A DNA stretch of 64,000 bases from Denticeps clupeoides (Eukaryota > Chordata > Actinopteri > Clupeiformes > Denticipitidae): contig NC_041711.1 in NCBI RefSeq assembly GCF_900700375.1, forward strand, positions 19,647,279-19,711,278, read 5' to 3'. Position numbers and translations under genes: made by a program. Below, piece by piece: positions 1-13,267 of the stretch (position 1 is its first letter; each line of letters opens with the position of its first letter). The notes beneath the pieces were generated by a model that made no database searches, was not told where the DNA came from, and worked only from the letters and a program-made list of their open reading frames with translations.

Positions 1-1183
1 GCAACCTGATTTTTATCCCCAAATCAATATGGATGTCGGAGCTACTGATTTGAAACAGTAGAGAATTCCCTCCCATTGAATTACCACAGCAGACCCCACA
101 ATTTGTCATCGCAAGGCATCAAACCACTCAAAACTGGCTTGGGAACGCCATTGCCGTACATTCCTTTTAACTTGGATGTAAGAAGAAATTTGAAAGAGAC
201 AGCATCAACCTATAGAGAGAATTATAAATCGTTCTTATTCAGAAAGCAACAGAGGCTGCTTCACCCTGTCCTTCCTCTCCTCATCTTTTCTTTTTCTCTT
301 TTTTTCCCTCCCCTGTGGGTTTTTCATTGAATATTTATGGTCTCTTCTCTCTCTATACGTGTCACTTAAACTTTAACAAGATTTGAAGCCACAGAGTTTG
401 ACACCACAGAATGTTGTAATCCTGAAATAAAATGTGTCAGCCTGTCCGTCCCTTTCCTCAGTCATCTGACACTGGGTTGAGTGAAAACATCCGTGTTGCT
501 GGCGCCGACCGCGTTCAGACACCATTCATTGTTATGGCTGCTTCTCATCAGTCAAGTTGAACAAATGAGATAGATGCCAGACAATAATGCATGGTGTCCT
601 GTGTTTGTTGCAAGAATTTTATGGAACAAGGGCTTTGATTATTGGCACATCCCTCCTAACACATCTAACGTATTCCCCATAACACATCTGATTTATTCAT
701 TTGAAACCTGACACTGTATTATGTGAAATTACAGACGGACCTCTGCATGACTGCATTTTTTGTGTCTAGGGCCCCATGCCGGAATATTTTCATTACACTT
801 TCACCTTAATCTGGCTAAGATCATGCTTAATAGGCTAATAATGAATGTGTCTGTTTGCAGGGTATGCTGGAATGAAAACTTTGTGGCTGAAGGAAAACAG
901 GGCTGAGAATGCAATGATGTATTCATGTTCATATTAAGCAATGGCAAAAGCGTACAACTATTTGATTGTGGCAAAGCTCTTTATATTCATACATGATGTG
1001 TAATACAAACAGTTTAATTTTGCATGTATGTGGGAATCATTCAATACAAAATGTTGCTGATTTCCTGAATACATATTTTATATTAAAAGGCACATGAATT
1101 TGTGCATGTCTGTCAGAAATCAAATCTAGACCTATGAGGAAATGGTCAAGAGTTTTTGGGGTCCTATGAATGGTTCTCCTTTT

Positions 1184-1303
1184 GTGAAAGTGAAGTGATT
1201 GTCATTGTGAAACACTGCAGCTGCAGTGACACCATGGCAGTTCAGGATTCGAACCAGCAATCTTCCAATTATGGGTCAATTTTCTTACCTGCTATGCCAT
1301 CTG
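1184..1303 (-). repeat. SINE family B copy, old, partial
   Basis: On the minus strand a tRNA-like head with a B box (GGTTCGAATCC-like, here decayed) precedes a tail that reads on the plus strand as AAAGTGAAGTGATTGTCATT. The middle of the element is missing. It matches the fuller copy at 9498-9716. Confidence 0.7.
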
Positions 1304-3549
1304 CATTTTTGTCCTCTGTAAGGGCTGCAAGGGAGAGGATTCTGAGACCACAAGTAGTTTTTTCAGATGAAGCTAAATATGCCACAGTCATGTTATTAAT
1401 TGTAAAATGTTATGTTCATTATTGTCACTGTAGAAACATTATTAACAAAATCCCTTTTAATTACATTTATAAACATACTGCACCCCCAACAAGTATCAAT
1501 CTGGTAATCCAAGGAAAACGACAACTGATGAGGAATAATGTTAAGAGCAAGAAAACAGGGGTATACTTAAGTGAAAGTACTCACAATTATTTAAACATAG
1601 AAAAGTAGTAATATCCAGTCAACTTAACCAGTGTTAGTTATGTTAATTTAATGTTTCATAATCTTGCAATTGGAGTACAACCTCTGAGAAAGTTTTAAGT
1701 CAAACTCACACTGCTTACAACCTACCACCATCACTATTAGGTCATTAAGAAACACTGGAGGCTAATTAACCTCAGAATGGACTCAAAACGTTGTGGTACT
1801 ATGTGGTACTCCGAAGGCAGGTTGAGAAAAACTGATATAAAAGCACCGCTTCCTGAATAAATAGAGCACATTGTGCCCAGGGCTCCAGCATTATCAGACT
1901 TAGCACTGGTTCCCCTAATTGGTTACTGCTGAGAGTTAGAAATGTAATTAGAATGATTACAGAGCACATAAGGTTTTCTTCTGAAGAATCGGTGACGAGT
2001 CTTGAAATTCATTGACAATAAGTAAAGATTGTTGAGGGTTGTGAAGCATCATGAAAGGCTCTGGTTCTTGAAACCCAACTCTTTTTGCCTGCTGACCAGC
2101 ACATCTTTCATCAATCTCATTTCATATCCCACAATTCTCTCATTCATCAATCGTAGAATTGTCTGTTTGGCCACTGTCAGTATTTCCTGTGTTTCACTCA
2201 CTCATCGTCCATAACATATAGTCCATATCAGTGTTGCAGTTTTTAGAGCCCATTCTGGTGTGTAGGGTGCGGGGTGGTGACTTACTTACCGTACCTTTGG
2301 CTAATTTAGAGTCGCCAATCCACTTAGTGTGCATGTCAGTGGGCAACAGGACTGAAAACTGAGATTCTGGAGCAAACCCCACAGTCTGAGAACAGACTAC
2401 TGTAGTTGCACTTTTTGAATGAATGTGACTGTTTTTTACTGGATAGTGGGAACGTGAGAGCTTGGAAGAAAAACAAAAGAAAGGCAACATTTGTTATGGT
2501 GACAATGCAAACAAATGCTGCACTCTTGCTATGTAGTTGTAGATGCGAGATCTTCTAATCACGTGCTAATTTGATGTTTTTTCATTACCAAAGTGTTTAA
2601 ACCAAAGTGATTTTGTGGTACTTTGATATTCACTAGATTGTGTTGATGTAAAAAGTAGGTGGTAGCAGAAGCAAGGTAGGAAAGAAAGAACAGAAATCGG
2701 ACATTTGTACTCAAATTACTAAAAGGGAAACCACAAAAAGCAACCTTAGTAATACATATGGTCAAAAGGTGTCCTATTCTCAAATGAAAAAATAATCTGA
2801 AACAGTGTAATCCTCTTTCTTTGTCTCTTTTTGTCTTACTGTACCTCTGTAATAAACGTCCTGCCTGAATGAAAATCATTTTTTCTCCTGCCAGGTGCTC
2901 AATAGACAAAGAAATCTAATGAAACCTGGACATTTTTAAACAGCGACAGACTGTCTCACAAGAACAAAAGGCCCCAAAATGAATTCAGCCTTTAAAAACG
3001 TCAAAACAGTGAAGTAACAACTGATAAGGAAGAGATGATGAATGAACTGAACTGAATGGAATGGAGCAGAAATTGGGTGCAGACGTTCAACAAAGCATGT
3101 CCATGTATCAAAACTATTAAGAAAAAAAAATGAACAAAATGTATGCACAGTTGGTGAAGAAGAGAAAGAAGGTGTCAGGAATTAAAGGAATGCTTTTGAG
3201 AAGAATGGATGGATGCCTGAAAAGGGAGTGTCGAGCAGGACAACTTACTTCCAGGAAACTTTGGGCTTTGTGAAAAACACAGGCACAGAATCCAACTTGG
3301 CGATGAAGGGTGGACATCAGAGATTGCATTAATCTTGTAAATCTGACTCCATTAATTATTAGCAATATATTTAAACGCATCTGATATTATCTGGACATAC
3401 AGAGGCATCGCACAGTCCACAACCTGAAGAGATAAAGTTGTGGTATTCAATAACACATGAAAAGTCATGGACCTTGAATCTCTGATCTTACAGCTTTGTC
3501 ATTCATGTTTACGCATCTTCATGACAAAACATATTCCTTGATGACAAAT

Positions 3550-4030
3550 TCAAATTAAAATTTTATTTGTCACGTACGCAGTCACACACTGTATAATATG
3601 CAGTGAAATGCTTGTGTGACTGCTATTGACCTCAATATTGCAAATATTGCAAGTATTCAAGTGTTGCAAATATGCAAATATTACAAATGTATGTTTTGGA
3701 GTCCAGAAGTTGTTGAACGTGCTGGAGTGTATTAGTGTTCTGTCCTATGTAGTGTTGTGGTTGTTGAGAGCTCGTATAGTGGGAACAAGCTCCTCCCCAT
3801 TCTCTCTGTGTTGGCCTTCTGGGAGTGGAAGCGCTTCCCTGATCGCAGCAGAGAGAACAGTCCATTGTTGGGTTGGCTGAGGTCCTTCACTATCTTCCTG
3901 GCCCTGCTCCAGCTTGCTGTAGATTGATTGAAGGTCAGGGAGTTTTGTACAGATGATGCGTTCAGCTGATTGAACACCCTCTGTAGGGCTCGCCTGTCCC
4001 GCATGGTGCAACAATGGCCAGTCCTACAAC
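3550..4030 (-). mobile_element. Non-LTR retrotransposon (LINE) 3' fragment
   Basis: The minus strand encodes parts of a LINE ORF2 C-terminus in more than one frame: ALQRV, then KLPDLQSIYSK, KIVKDLSQPNNGLFSLL and RSGKRF. This is the 'LPSLQ..Y..R..RKA..IV.D..HP...LF.LLPSGRR' pattern of L2/CR1-like elements. The rest of the element is absent, and a TTTTATTTGTCACGTACGCA sequence marks its 3' end on the plus strand. Confidence 0.75.
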
Positions 4031-5100
4031 AATGCTTTGTGTGCAATTTGCATCAAAAGAAAGTCACTGTTGATGATAAAAGGATGGCATTGCGAGACAA
4101 AAAGATGGTCAGTTTCAGGACAGTGTGTCTTTCGAAAGGCCTGATTTTTGATGTTACTGAGTGGAAAGACCAGTAGACAGTTTCTTTGTTGAATAGCTGG
4201 ACATCTTGTAAAGTGTAGAGAATGAAGAGAAAATCGAATTTCAGGAAGAAATGGTGGTGAAGGTCAGTTGGATATGCCTGAGAGTCAAGTATATAATGCT
4301 CCAGGTCCAGTAGAACAAGAACCAAGGACCGGGATTGAGCTCTCACTTTTGTTAGAGCTTAGGTTAAAGACAGCATAGGTTTCATTGGGTGACCACTTCT
4401 AAAGACAAAATTATAAGACCAAGAACATTATTCTGCAGTAGAGAGACCTGCTTGAAACCTGCCCTATCAGACTTGGATTAGAATTGAGGGGACAAGACAG
4501 GACACTCACACTCCACTCTCATTGTATTTAAAAAAGTGCGATGCCCAGGGGCCACTGGACTCACACAGCTTAATCAGCATCAGATGAGACTGATCAGGAC
4601 CTTCAGGTTTATTTAGTGTTTTATTAAAATCCCTTTCCTTACCATGTCATGCTCCTTGCCCTTCCAACCCCGAACTGTGACAAAAGGTGACCCAAAGGCA
4701 GGATGTCAGTGGAAACCTGGATTTTTTGTCATTGAACAATGCTCATTTTCAGGCTCTAGATTCACTCCTGTTCATATGCAATAATGAACCAAAATGCAGT
4801 CATGATTTAATTGGCTCTGTGTCTTCTATTTGCATCACAGTCTGGGTTTTTTCTTTTTGGCTACGAAGAAATTAAGCTTCAGCCATCACTTCCTTCCAAG
4901 AAATGAACAGACAAAACAAGGTCACTTGCATTTTCTTCAGGGTGTAAATAGTTTTTTAGGTGATGCATATAAATGAAATTGAAATTATTAATTTATAATT
5001 CTGCCTTTGGCATTCTTTCTTTCATCCATTCCTGTTGTTCACAGAGAAATGCCAGGCTTGCTAATAATAATTTAGATTTGAGTTAAATGAATTTAGATTA

Positions 5101-5236
5101 TTGAGCAAAGCACCATCCCCACACACTGCTCCCCAGACACCTTTCATGGTTGACCACTGCTCAATAAGGATGATGGTTAAAAGTAGAGGTGTCACAGTGT
5201 GCTGTGCTTTACAATGACAATCACTTCACTTTCAAT
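5101..5236 (+). repeat. SINE family B copy lacking the tRNA head
   Basis: It carries the body (GAGCAAAGCACCATCCCCAC, then a GGATGATGGTTAAAAG block) and the tail ending in TCACTTCACTTTCAA. It is closely similar to the body of the copy at 9498-9716 but 5' truncated. Confidence 0.8.
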
Positions 5237-8001
5237 GAAAGAGTTAATCCCTAGGAAATGCTCAGCTCTACTGGGACCATTAGTGAGGAGGTTAGATATG
5301 GTTTGGATCATCTTTTATTTTTCCAAAAAGAAACCTAGGATTCTGCTATAACATGTTCCATATCCATAAGATCTTGTTGAACATTATTAAGACCCAGATT
5401 AGATTAAAGGTCTGTAGGAAAAGAATGTAGAAGTAAAATTACATATAATCTCTGAACAGTAGTTTTTTGTTAGATTGCTTAGGCCTCAGTTATAGCGAAC
5501 AAATCCACCTTCACCACTAAGCAGCATGGTTTCAGCACACTGGACAGTGCCACGCGACCATATGGCCTTCTGCAGCAAGTCATGGTGGGCAGTGTAATGA
5601 AGCGCAGCAGGACTTTTCTGAGGGAGACAGCTGGAACCAGTAACTCACAGACCACACCACAGCAGACCAGGGTGGAGAAAAAGAGACAGCACTGTCTAAA
5701 CAAGCCCCAGCTGCCTGCAGGTGCCTCTCCAGGTCCCTCCACCAGCACATGAGAATGCTGGAGCTTTTTTTCACTCAGCGTTGTTACACATACTGGTTTC
5801 ATTGGTGCACCACAGTCATCAAATGCATTCACGCACATACCGTAAACTATTAAATAATCTTTTTACAAGAAAAAAAAAGGATTTTTATTTTCTGTTAATT
5901 TTACAGATTGTGAACCTGTAATCTAGTTGTCAGGTGAGCATGCAAACATGGCACACAAGAGCTATAAATCTGACACTGTCCCTATATGTGGTCTCTGAAG
6001 GCTAATATGAATTGAATGAATAGGAAAAAAAACGCACAGTATATGCTACATGCTGACCATGTGATGGGCATTCATTGCTGCTCTAGAAATTTATGACATA
6101 TGCTGGAAACTCATGACTTTGACAGTGAAAAATATTTTCAAGACAATGGTTTTTAGACAAGAAGAGAAGAAATGAACAGAAAAAAAGATTTCTCTAAAGT
6201 GAAAAAAAAACTTAAAGGTCTGAAACCCAATAGCCCTCTACTGGGAGCACAATCACAAATGTCCTGAAAAATAACAGATTGAAAGAAAAGAAAAATATGG
6301 GTTCAGAGATGGACAACCCATGACTGCAGTCACAGGGAGATGGATTCATTTTTAAGAGCTAAATTGAATGGGGGAAGATGGACACTGCAGTGAGAAAGAG
6401 AAAGAGAAAAAGAAGGGGTTTTGATTGCCTGGGAGGAGACGCTGTTGCCTCTCTCCCTCTTTCCCTCTCTTGCTCCCACTTCAGGTGAAGATCAAGAGCC
6501 AACTGTGTTCCAAGCAGGAGTAAAACTTTGGTGAAGATTAGAAAGACAGCACTTTGCCTATCTCCCGGCGGCCTTTATCTCAGTCATTTAACCTACAGTG
6601 ACCCACAGCAGAGGCGCAGAGGTTCTTCCTGATTCCCTGGCTTACCGCCGTTCATCCCGGTCTAAGCCACCAGAAGAGGGGGCCTGCAGAGGCCTGGAGC
6701 CAAGGTCTCTGATACAGAACAGGAATGCGTACACATGTTCCATACACATCTAAGCATGTTAGTGAATACCAAGGTCCTTCTGGAAACAGCGTTTGGCTTT
6801 GTGAAGTCTTTTATGAAAGCTTAAACATAGTCTGCACGCTTAGCTGATCTCCTCTGAAATCTTGTATTTACCTCATCAGAGGAGAGCCTGGGTTTTAGTG
6901 ACACAAGGTCCATGTTGTGCCCTTCAGAGCAGAGACTGTTCAGTCTGGTGAACGGAGTGACAAGAACAAATACAGACAGGACACTATTGTCAGGTGGCCT
7001 TAAAAGCGCGGCACCACCCATCAATCTCACCATCCACAAGAATTTTTTTTTTAAATGCCAATGAATATCAAAAGGAGTTCTGGGTGATTCTCTAAATATA
7101 GGTGGCACCTGTTGTTGGTATAATATTTCAGTTAAATGCATTCTGACAGCGGTGTTGCCTTCAGCCAAGTTTCTGTGTTTGACCTTAGCGCTTTCCTTAC
7201 ATCATTGCGGCCCTGCATTTGTCTCATGGCAAGTGTGGGCAACTCCTTTGGCTGGAGATACTTAATTAATCAGCATTTTCTAGATATCATTCTGCCGGGC
7301 CAAGGTCGTTCTGATGACGCATGTGAAATGATTCAACAAACCTATTACTTCCCCCGAGCGCAGGACGGGAGGACACTCTGGGATTTATGGACTGGAATGG
7401 AAGAGACAACCTCAGAGCTCCTTGTCTATAAAATAATAATAACAAAGGCAGAGGCACACATTCCCAAAAATACACCGCAGCTTTGGTTCTTTAACCTGAC
7501 CTCTACGCTCGGGCACTGAGAGGGGATGTTCCATAGGTGTTTTATTTATCAAGAGGTTGTGGAGGAATCCGAACACTTGAAGTTGCAGGTTTTGCAATAG
7601 GCTTTTTTTATTTGATATGTAATATGCGTAAATATATATTTACTTACCTCTGGGGAAAGAAGTGCAAAAACACAACTTAATCTTACGTTAACCCATGTGT
7701 TCATTGAGTTTGGTTGTTTAAATGCTGTTTAATTTTATTATTTCATTACATTTCATTTATTTAAATATTTTTCATACAATTGATCTTTCTTCTGTATATA
7801 ATTTAACACCGTAAAAGTACTATTCTAAAGAACTATTTTATTCTACAGCTGCTCTAAGTCCTCTCAATATGGATGTAATTTCCCCCCATCTTTTTATCTT
7901 GATGTTACAGCTTATTACAGGTACATTTTCTTCTGCAGAGGCATGGTCTACAATGTGAAATTGTTAACTTGTTATCTTGAGGAAAAAAGGGGGTGATCTC
8001 A

Positions 8002-8194
8002 TTACATTTACATTTGCATATGCATTTATGGCAGACTGACTTACAATCAGTAGTTTCAGTCACAGTCCCCCTGGAGCAACTCAGGGTTAAGTGTCTTGCT
8101 CAGGAACACTGTAGTAAGTGGGGTTTGAATCTGTGACTTTGTGGTCTTCTGGTTCATGGGCGACTGTCTTACCCAGTAGGCTATACTACCACCA
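8002..8194 (-). repeat. SINE family A copy, diverged
   Basis: The plus strand runs from a TTACATTTACATTT tail through ACTTACAATCAGTAGTTTCA and TTAAGTGTCTTGCTCAGG to a decayed tRNA-like head ending CTATACTACCACC. It is the most diverged of the full-length family A copies here. Confidence 0.85.
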
Positions 8195-9497
8195 TTTTAT
8201 TCAAAATTAAAATTTGATGTCCTTTACAGACTTTTTAAGGGTGGATTGGGATTCACAAAAACACACTCCATAAATTAGTTTGGTGTGGAGCCATCTTGGA
8301 CAAAATGTGAGGTAACACCTTTAAAGACATGTACCCCACTGGAAAATGAATGAAACATGAGAACACCTGTCTACACATAGGGACACACACACATACACCA
8401 CCCAGGGGCGACTGAATCAGAATCGTGATCAGCTGTCGAGTGGACGCTGCACTATGAAACGCTTTATTTACCTGCCATTGTCTCGAGGGCGCCGTCACAA
8501 CTAATCCCATTTCGAGCCCCTGCTTCTAATTTGGCCAGACAGTGAATACAGATGAGCCTTCTGTCTCTCCTCACACACAAACAGCTCCAAGACGCACAAT
8601 CATGGCACAATCATCCATGACTTACAAGAGAGACCTGTGAGTAGGGGCACGCTCAGCAGAAGCTGCGCAGCCAACAACTGCTGCAGAGAAGCAACTCCGA
8701 GGCAAACAGTGGGCATTAAGTCATTAAATGGAAAAGAAAATTGCGGCGCAGTTTGGGGAAACCGCGGGACGCCTGCGGATGAGCACACAAACAGGCACCG
8801 AATTACCATCAGGGTGCAAAGAGAGGCTTCAGCCCTCGGGGGGAAGAGGGGCGGGCGGTGGGTTACACTGATGATCCGATAAGCAAGCAAACACTCCGCT
8901 GTAGATTCACCGCCCGGGCTTGCTCCCTTCCCATCAGCCCCTGCGGAGGCGAAACGCGGGGAGCTGTAAACGCCGGCTGCGCAGCTGGCGAGGTGGGGGG
9001 ACGTGAGGGTGCAGCGGTAGGGACATCCTTGCCAACCTGAGCTCAAAGCTGTTCTCCCATGGGGGCCACAAGCTGGCAAGACGTAGCACAGCATGCTGGC
9101 TGCTTCAAACGTCTGCATACTGTTGTGTCTGCGTGCTGGTTTTCTTTTTTCGTTCTTCCGGCTTGATCAGCCACTTGGTGATGATAATTGCAGGATGCTA
9201 AGTGATTGTGAAGCGCCTGGTTTCTCCAGTCTGCACAGGTTGTGTGGCCTGTGATGGGCTATTCTTGGCAGGGTGGTGCTAATAGCATGTGGAGTGGGTC
9301 AGAGTTAAACGAGGCATTTTTATAGCGGGGTGTTTTTTTTTTCTGCCAGTCTTCATGGGGGTTAGAAATGGTTCAGTTGCTGAGGTGAAGTATTCACGAG
9401 AAAAACACTGTGAAGTCAAACTTGCATACATTCCCTCTGACTCTTTAGAACTGAAATAACAACAGACAACAGAACTCACGTTTTGGGCATCAACATT

Positions 9498-9716
9498 GGG
9501 GCAGTGGTGGCCTAGCGGTTAAGGAAGCGGCCCCATAATCGGAAGGTTGCCGGTTCGAATCGCAAACCACCAAGGTGCCACTGAGCAAAGCACCATCCCC
9601 ACACACTGCTCCCCATGCGCCTGTCATGGCTGCCAACTGCTCACAAAGGGTGATGGTTAAAAGCAGAGGACACATTTTGTTGCATCAACTGTTTGCTGTG
9701 TCACTTTCACTTTCAA
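9498..9716 (+). repeat. SINE family B, best copy
   Basis: The tRNA-derived head has an A box (TGGCCTAGCGGTTA) and B box (GGTTCGAATC) about 30 bases apart. The body has the CACCATCCCCACACACTGCT block and GGTGATGGTTAAAAGCAGAG, and the element ends in repeated TCACTTTCA. The head resembles a tRNA but is not flanked by a matching acceptor stem, so it is a SINE and not a tRNA gene. Confidence 0.9.
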
Positions 9717-12700
9717 CATGCAATGTACACAAAGGCCCTGAACTTGGATCAACATTACAAATGTTATCTTACCTGTTCAGTGCTTCGCAGGATCAGTTGA
9801 TTTTCACCACATGTACATCTCAGAACAGATCAGAAGAAAAATCATCCACAACATCAACATTAAAGAACCCACTCTGCTAATTATCTTTCCGTGCAGTTTT
9901 TGCCTTGCATCAGATAAAGTGTGAAAACTGTGGAGTTAAACCATGTTCCTTTGAAAAATGATAAATAAAAAGTGAAGAAGCACTCATTAAATGGAAATTA
10001 ATTTGAGGTGATTGGCACCCATATCCTTGCTAACTTTCTGCCCCACACAGAAAGGGCATAGCAACAGTAAAATGCCTTTTTTATGGCAGCAGGGCTTCGG
10101 AGACAGTGGTATTACACAGACTCCACCGTCTCCTGGGTGTGGTTTAATGTCCACCCCAGGGTCTTAAGCCCCATGCTGCTTCTGTTCGGCATTTTGAATC
10201 AGTGTGTCTAAGGTCAGCTGCTGTAAGTCCATGCGTCTGACAGTCCAACCAGCAGTCTTTGTTGTGGTTGCTTCTCAGTGGGCTAGATAACTTGGGTCAA
10301 ATGTATGTAATATTAGTGTAGTTCATGTAAATTTTTCAGCAGGATGATCTTTGACTTAAGTTGCCCACCCTCTGAGATATACTGATTCATTATAAAACAA
10401 TGAGATGATAGTGATGGCTATGTGTTTTGGGTGAAAATGTCCCCATGGCCTGTTGTATTTAAAATAGTCTCTCTGTGATGAGGACAGCAGTCATGGCTCT
10501 TCCAGTCCCTGGCTTCTGCAAACATGCTACCATGCACCTTGTTTGATTTTATCACCATATACTTTGGTTTCTTTTTTTATTGCAATCATACCTATTATTA
10601 CGGCAGTTGAGGCTTTATGTTATTATGTTATATTATATTATGTTAGCAGTTTATGTTATTCACTCAGTAAAAGCCTCCTTTATTTGACTTTAGTGCCCTG
10701 TTCCCACCCCGAAAAGCATCAACGCGACTCCATCCATGTCAGCCAAAGCTGTGTTATCGCAGCCTGACTAGCGGAAAATGATTATGTTGTGTGAGTGTGA
10801 TTAATGGCCGTTGAGTACCTGGGGTTTGTTTACATATTCAAATTCAATTTTAGCCACTGTAATATATTATGTCAGTTGGAAATGTGACAATTAAAAAGCC
10901 AGCACTGTGACAAATGGAAACCAAAATCTGCAAAGGCAAATCTCTCACTCCCTCTCTCTTAAACACACACACACGAAAAACATCTCAGCTCTCGTTGCTG
11001 AGTCTCAATGTGCCGTGGCATCAATTTAGTTTAATGGTGGGCTGGTCGGCGGGCTAATACAGTCTGCTTTATTAACAATCACATTTAATGACCCACATAA
11101 AGCAGGGGCATTATGGCAGCCGGGGCCACAATGCAATGCCCTCCATCTTCATAACATCTGAACGGCGTGTCTAAGTGATGGCCATTAAACTCCTTAGCTG
11201 GACTGTGACTGACCTCCTCAGTGTCTCGGGGAGAAAGAACAGGAGTCATACCAGAACCAGGACTTCCCTTTGCCCCATCCCCCATGGGAGCGAGAGTATT
11301 GGAGGCTTAATTTAAAGTGAAATGCTAATTAGCGCAATTTGCAGGGTTTCTCACAGATCTGAAGGTCCAGTTTTGGTTCACCACTGTAAGGGATTGACTC
11401 ATTTTCGCTTTTTGATCACTGCATTGCAGTTGTCACTCTTTCAGCCGGCTGCACTGTTTGGCCTGTGTGGACGTTGTCTTGGACGGGCGCTGTGCATTAA
11501 TTTTTGCTCTAATGTGTCTCTCATTTCATATCTCCCCACCTGATTATGCAAAGCAGGCCTATATTCTGCCTTTGAAGTTGGGCAGATGCTGCGCAGCCGC
11601 GCACCCACAGGACATCTGACTCTTTAAAAAAATAAGCAGGGTTCGATCAGAGGTCAGCAACATGGCAGCCTCCCCCACTGTGTTGCCCCCCCCCCCAATT
11701 TTGTTTTTGAGACAAATGAAATGGCTACTTTGCCTGATGATATTGTTGTGATAGTTCCAAACGTGACGTTCCAAAGACCCCACTTGAACGTGAGTATGAA
11801 ATAACAGCACTTAGCCGGTAGTCAGGGTCCGTAAATACGATGAGCTGACGAATAGCATGTTGGAGACACGCATTCCAAAGCGTCATTGTCACAGCATAGC
11901 CAGTAATCCCCCAGCAGTTTTACTTTTGTTTCAGCATTTTTGGTGAGATGGCGTCTATCAGAACTGTTTTGCTGAAATTCTTATTACTGCCTTCTTTAGC
12001 ACATGGCTAAATAGTAAATAAATCATATAAATAAAACACACTGTGAAAAAAACACTGGAAATTAGTTACTGGCTTCTTTTTAAAGATTTATTTCATGTCC
12101 CAACTGATGGGTTTTTAATTCCCTGTGGCTGGGCACAGCTCAGACTGACATTTACAGAGGTAAATCTGAATTTTACATTATATTTCTATTATAATTACCA
12201 TATACATTTCACCTTGAGCATTATGTCAGGTATGGATAATTAACACCCCCTTTTATGACAGATCACCCTAACAAAGTCAGAAATGTAAAGCGAATGTTTT
12301 CTATTTTAATTCAGGATAACAGTGAACAGGCCATAATGGAAACTGATTCTTTAGCTTTAGACAGGCACCATTTTCCTCCCTCACTTTCAGCCTTGAGAGG
12401 TGTGATTGAATCAGCCTGGGACTGCATGCAGACGCTATAGGAAAAACGCATTTAAACTGTGTAACGATCTGGGTGCTGAGAGTGCATTGTCAAAGCTCTA
12501 AACAGCTCTCAGCAGCAGGAAAACAGACGGTAGACCAGCTCACATGGATCACAGTTTTACTATATGTGGTGCGAATTAGGGGTATGATCAAGCATGGTGG
12601 GATATAAGAAAGAACTTTGCTGTAAAAGAAGCAAATACATAAAAAATGTATCCGTAGTCTTCACAACAAATGCAGGTGCAGCAGGATTACTCTAAAAAGC

Positions 12701-13267
12701 ACAACTGTCCTAACAGCTAAAGGGAGAAGATGCATCACTGCACTATGGGTCACTGACAGGACAAAGATATAAAAAGTGCATTGCTTTGTGACAAGCTATT
12801 GTCACAAATTATTGGTATCAAAATGACTTTAACGGCAAGAAGTGCAACTGGCAGTAGTCTATCCTGAATAGTGACATTCACTTCGTAAATAAATGTGTCT
12901 TTTGGTGGATAAACATAACTTTTTGTGTTCATTAAATTAATTTGACTGATGTAAGATTAATGAGATTTTTTTAGATAGTTCTCGTTCTACATTCTTTCAA
13001 ATATAGAGTTTTACAGGTGCTGAAAAATTCCTGGACCCATTGTTTTAATAATGATGGACACTCTAGGGCATGTTTAACAGTAATTTCAGTTATTGAATTA
13101 ATGTAACCCATTACACCTATTCAATCAAGCCAAGTACTTTGGTTAAAATTTACATTTGTTAAGCATAACTTTACTTGCATATGCACATATGTTTTCAGTA
13201 ATGGACATCGAGATTAGAGTTTTGCATTGTACACATAAATAAATATTATAATTATGATTAAAGTTTT

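Larger units (their letters stand above)
1..13267. other. Gene desert, left flank
   Basis: No exon with recognisable homology and flanking splice sites was found. Named repeats lie at 1184-1303, 3550-4030, 5101-5236, 8002-8194 and 9498-9716. The rest is mostly unique AT-rich DNA, with a GC-rich island at 8.6-9.1 kb and complex stretches rich in ATTA/TAAT motifs near 11.0-11.4 and 12.0-12.5 kb that might be regulatory. Confidence 0.6.

Noticed and set aside
1156-1608. 150-codon plus-strand open frame
   Set aside because: It runs through a SINE remnant, lacks homology and has no splice-site support.
8600-9118. 172-codon minus-strand open frame
   Set aside because: It lies in a GC-rich stretch where stop codons are rare, has no recognisable domain, and overlaps equally open plus-strand frames.
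9498-9570. tRNA-like A and B boxes suggesting a tRNA gene
   Set aside because: The cloverleaf stems do not close and the same head recurs with a common body and tail, so it is a SINE. The same holds for the heads near 19.6, 42.2 and 60.9 kb.
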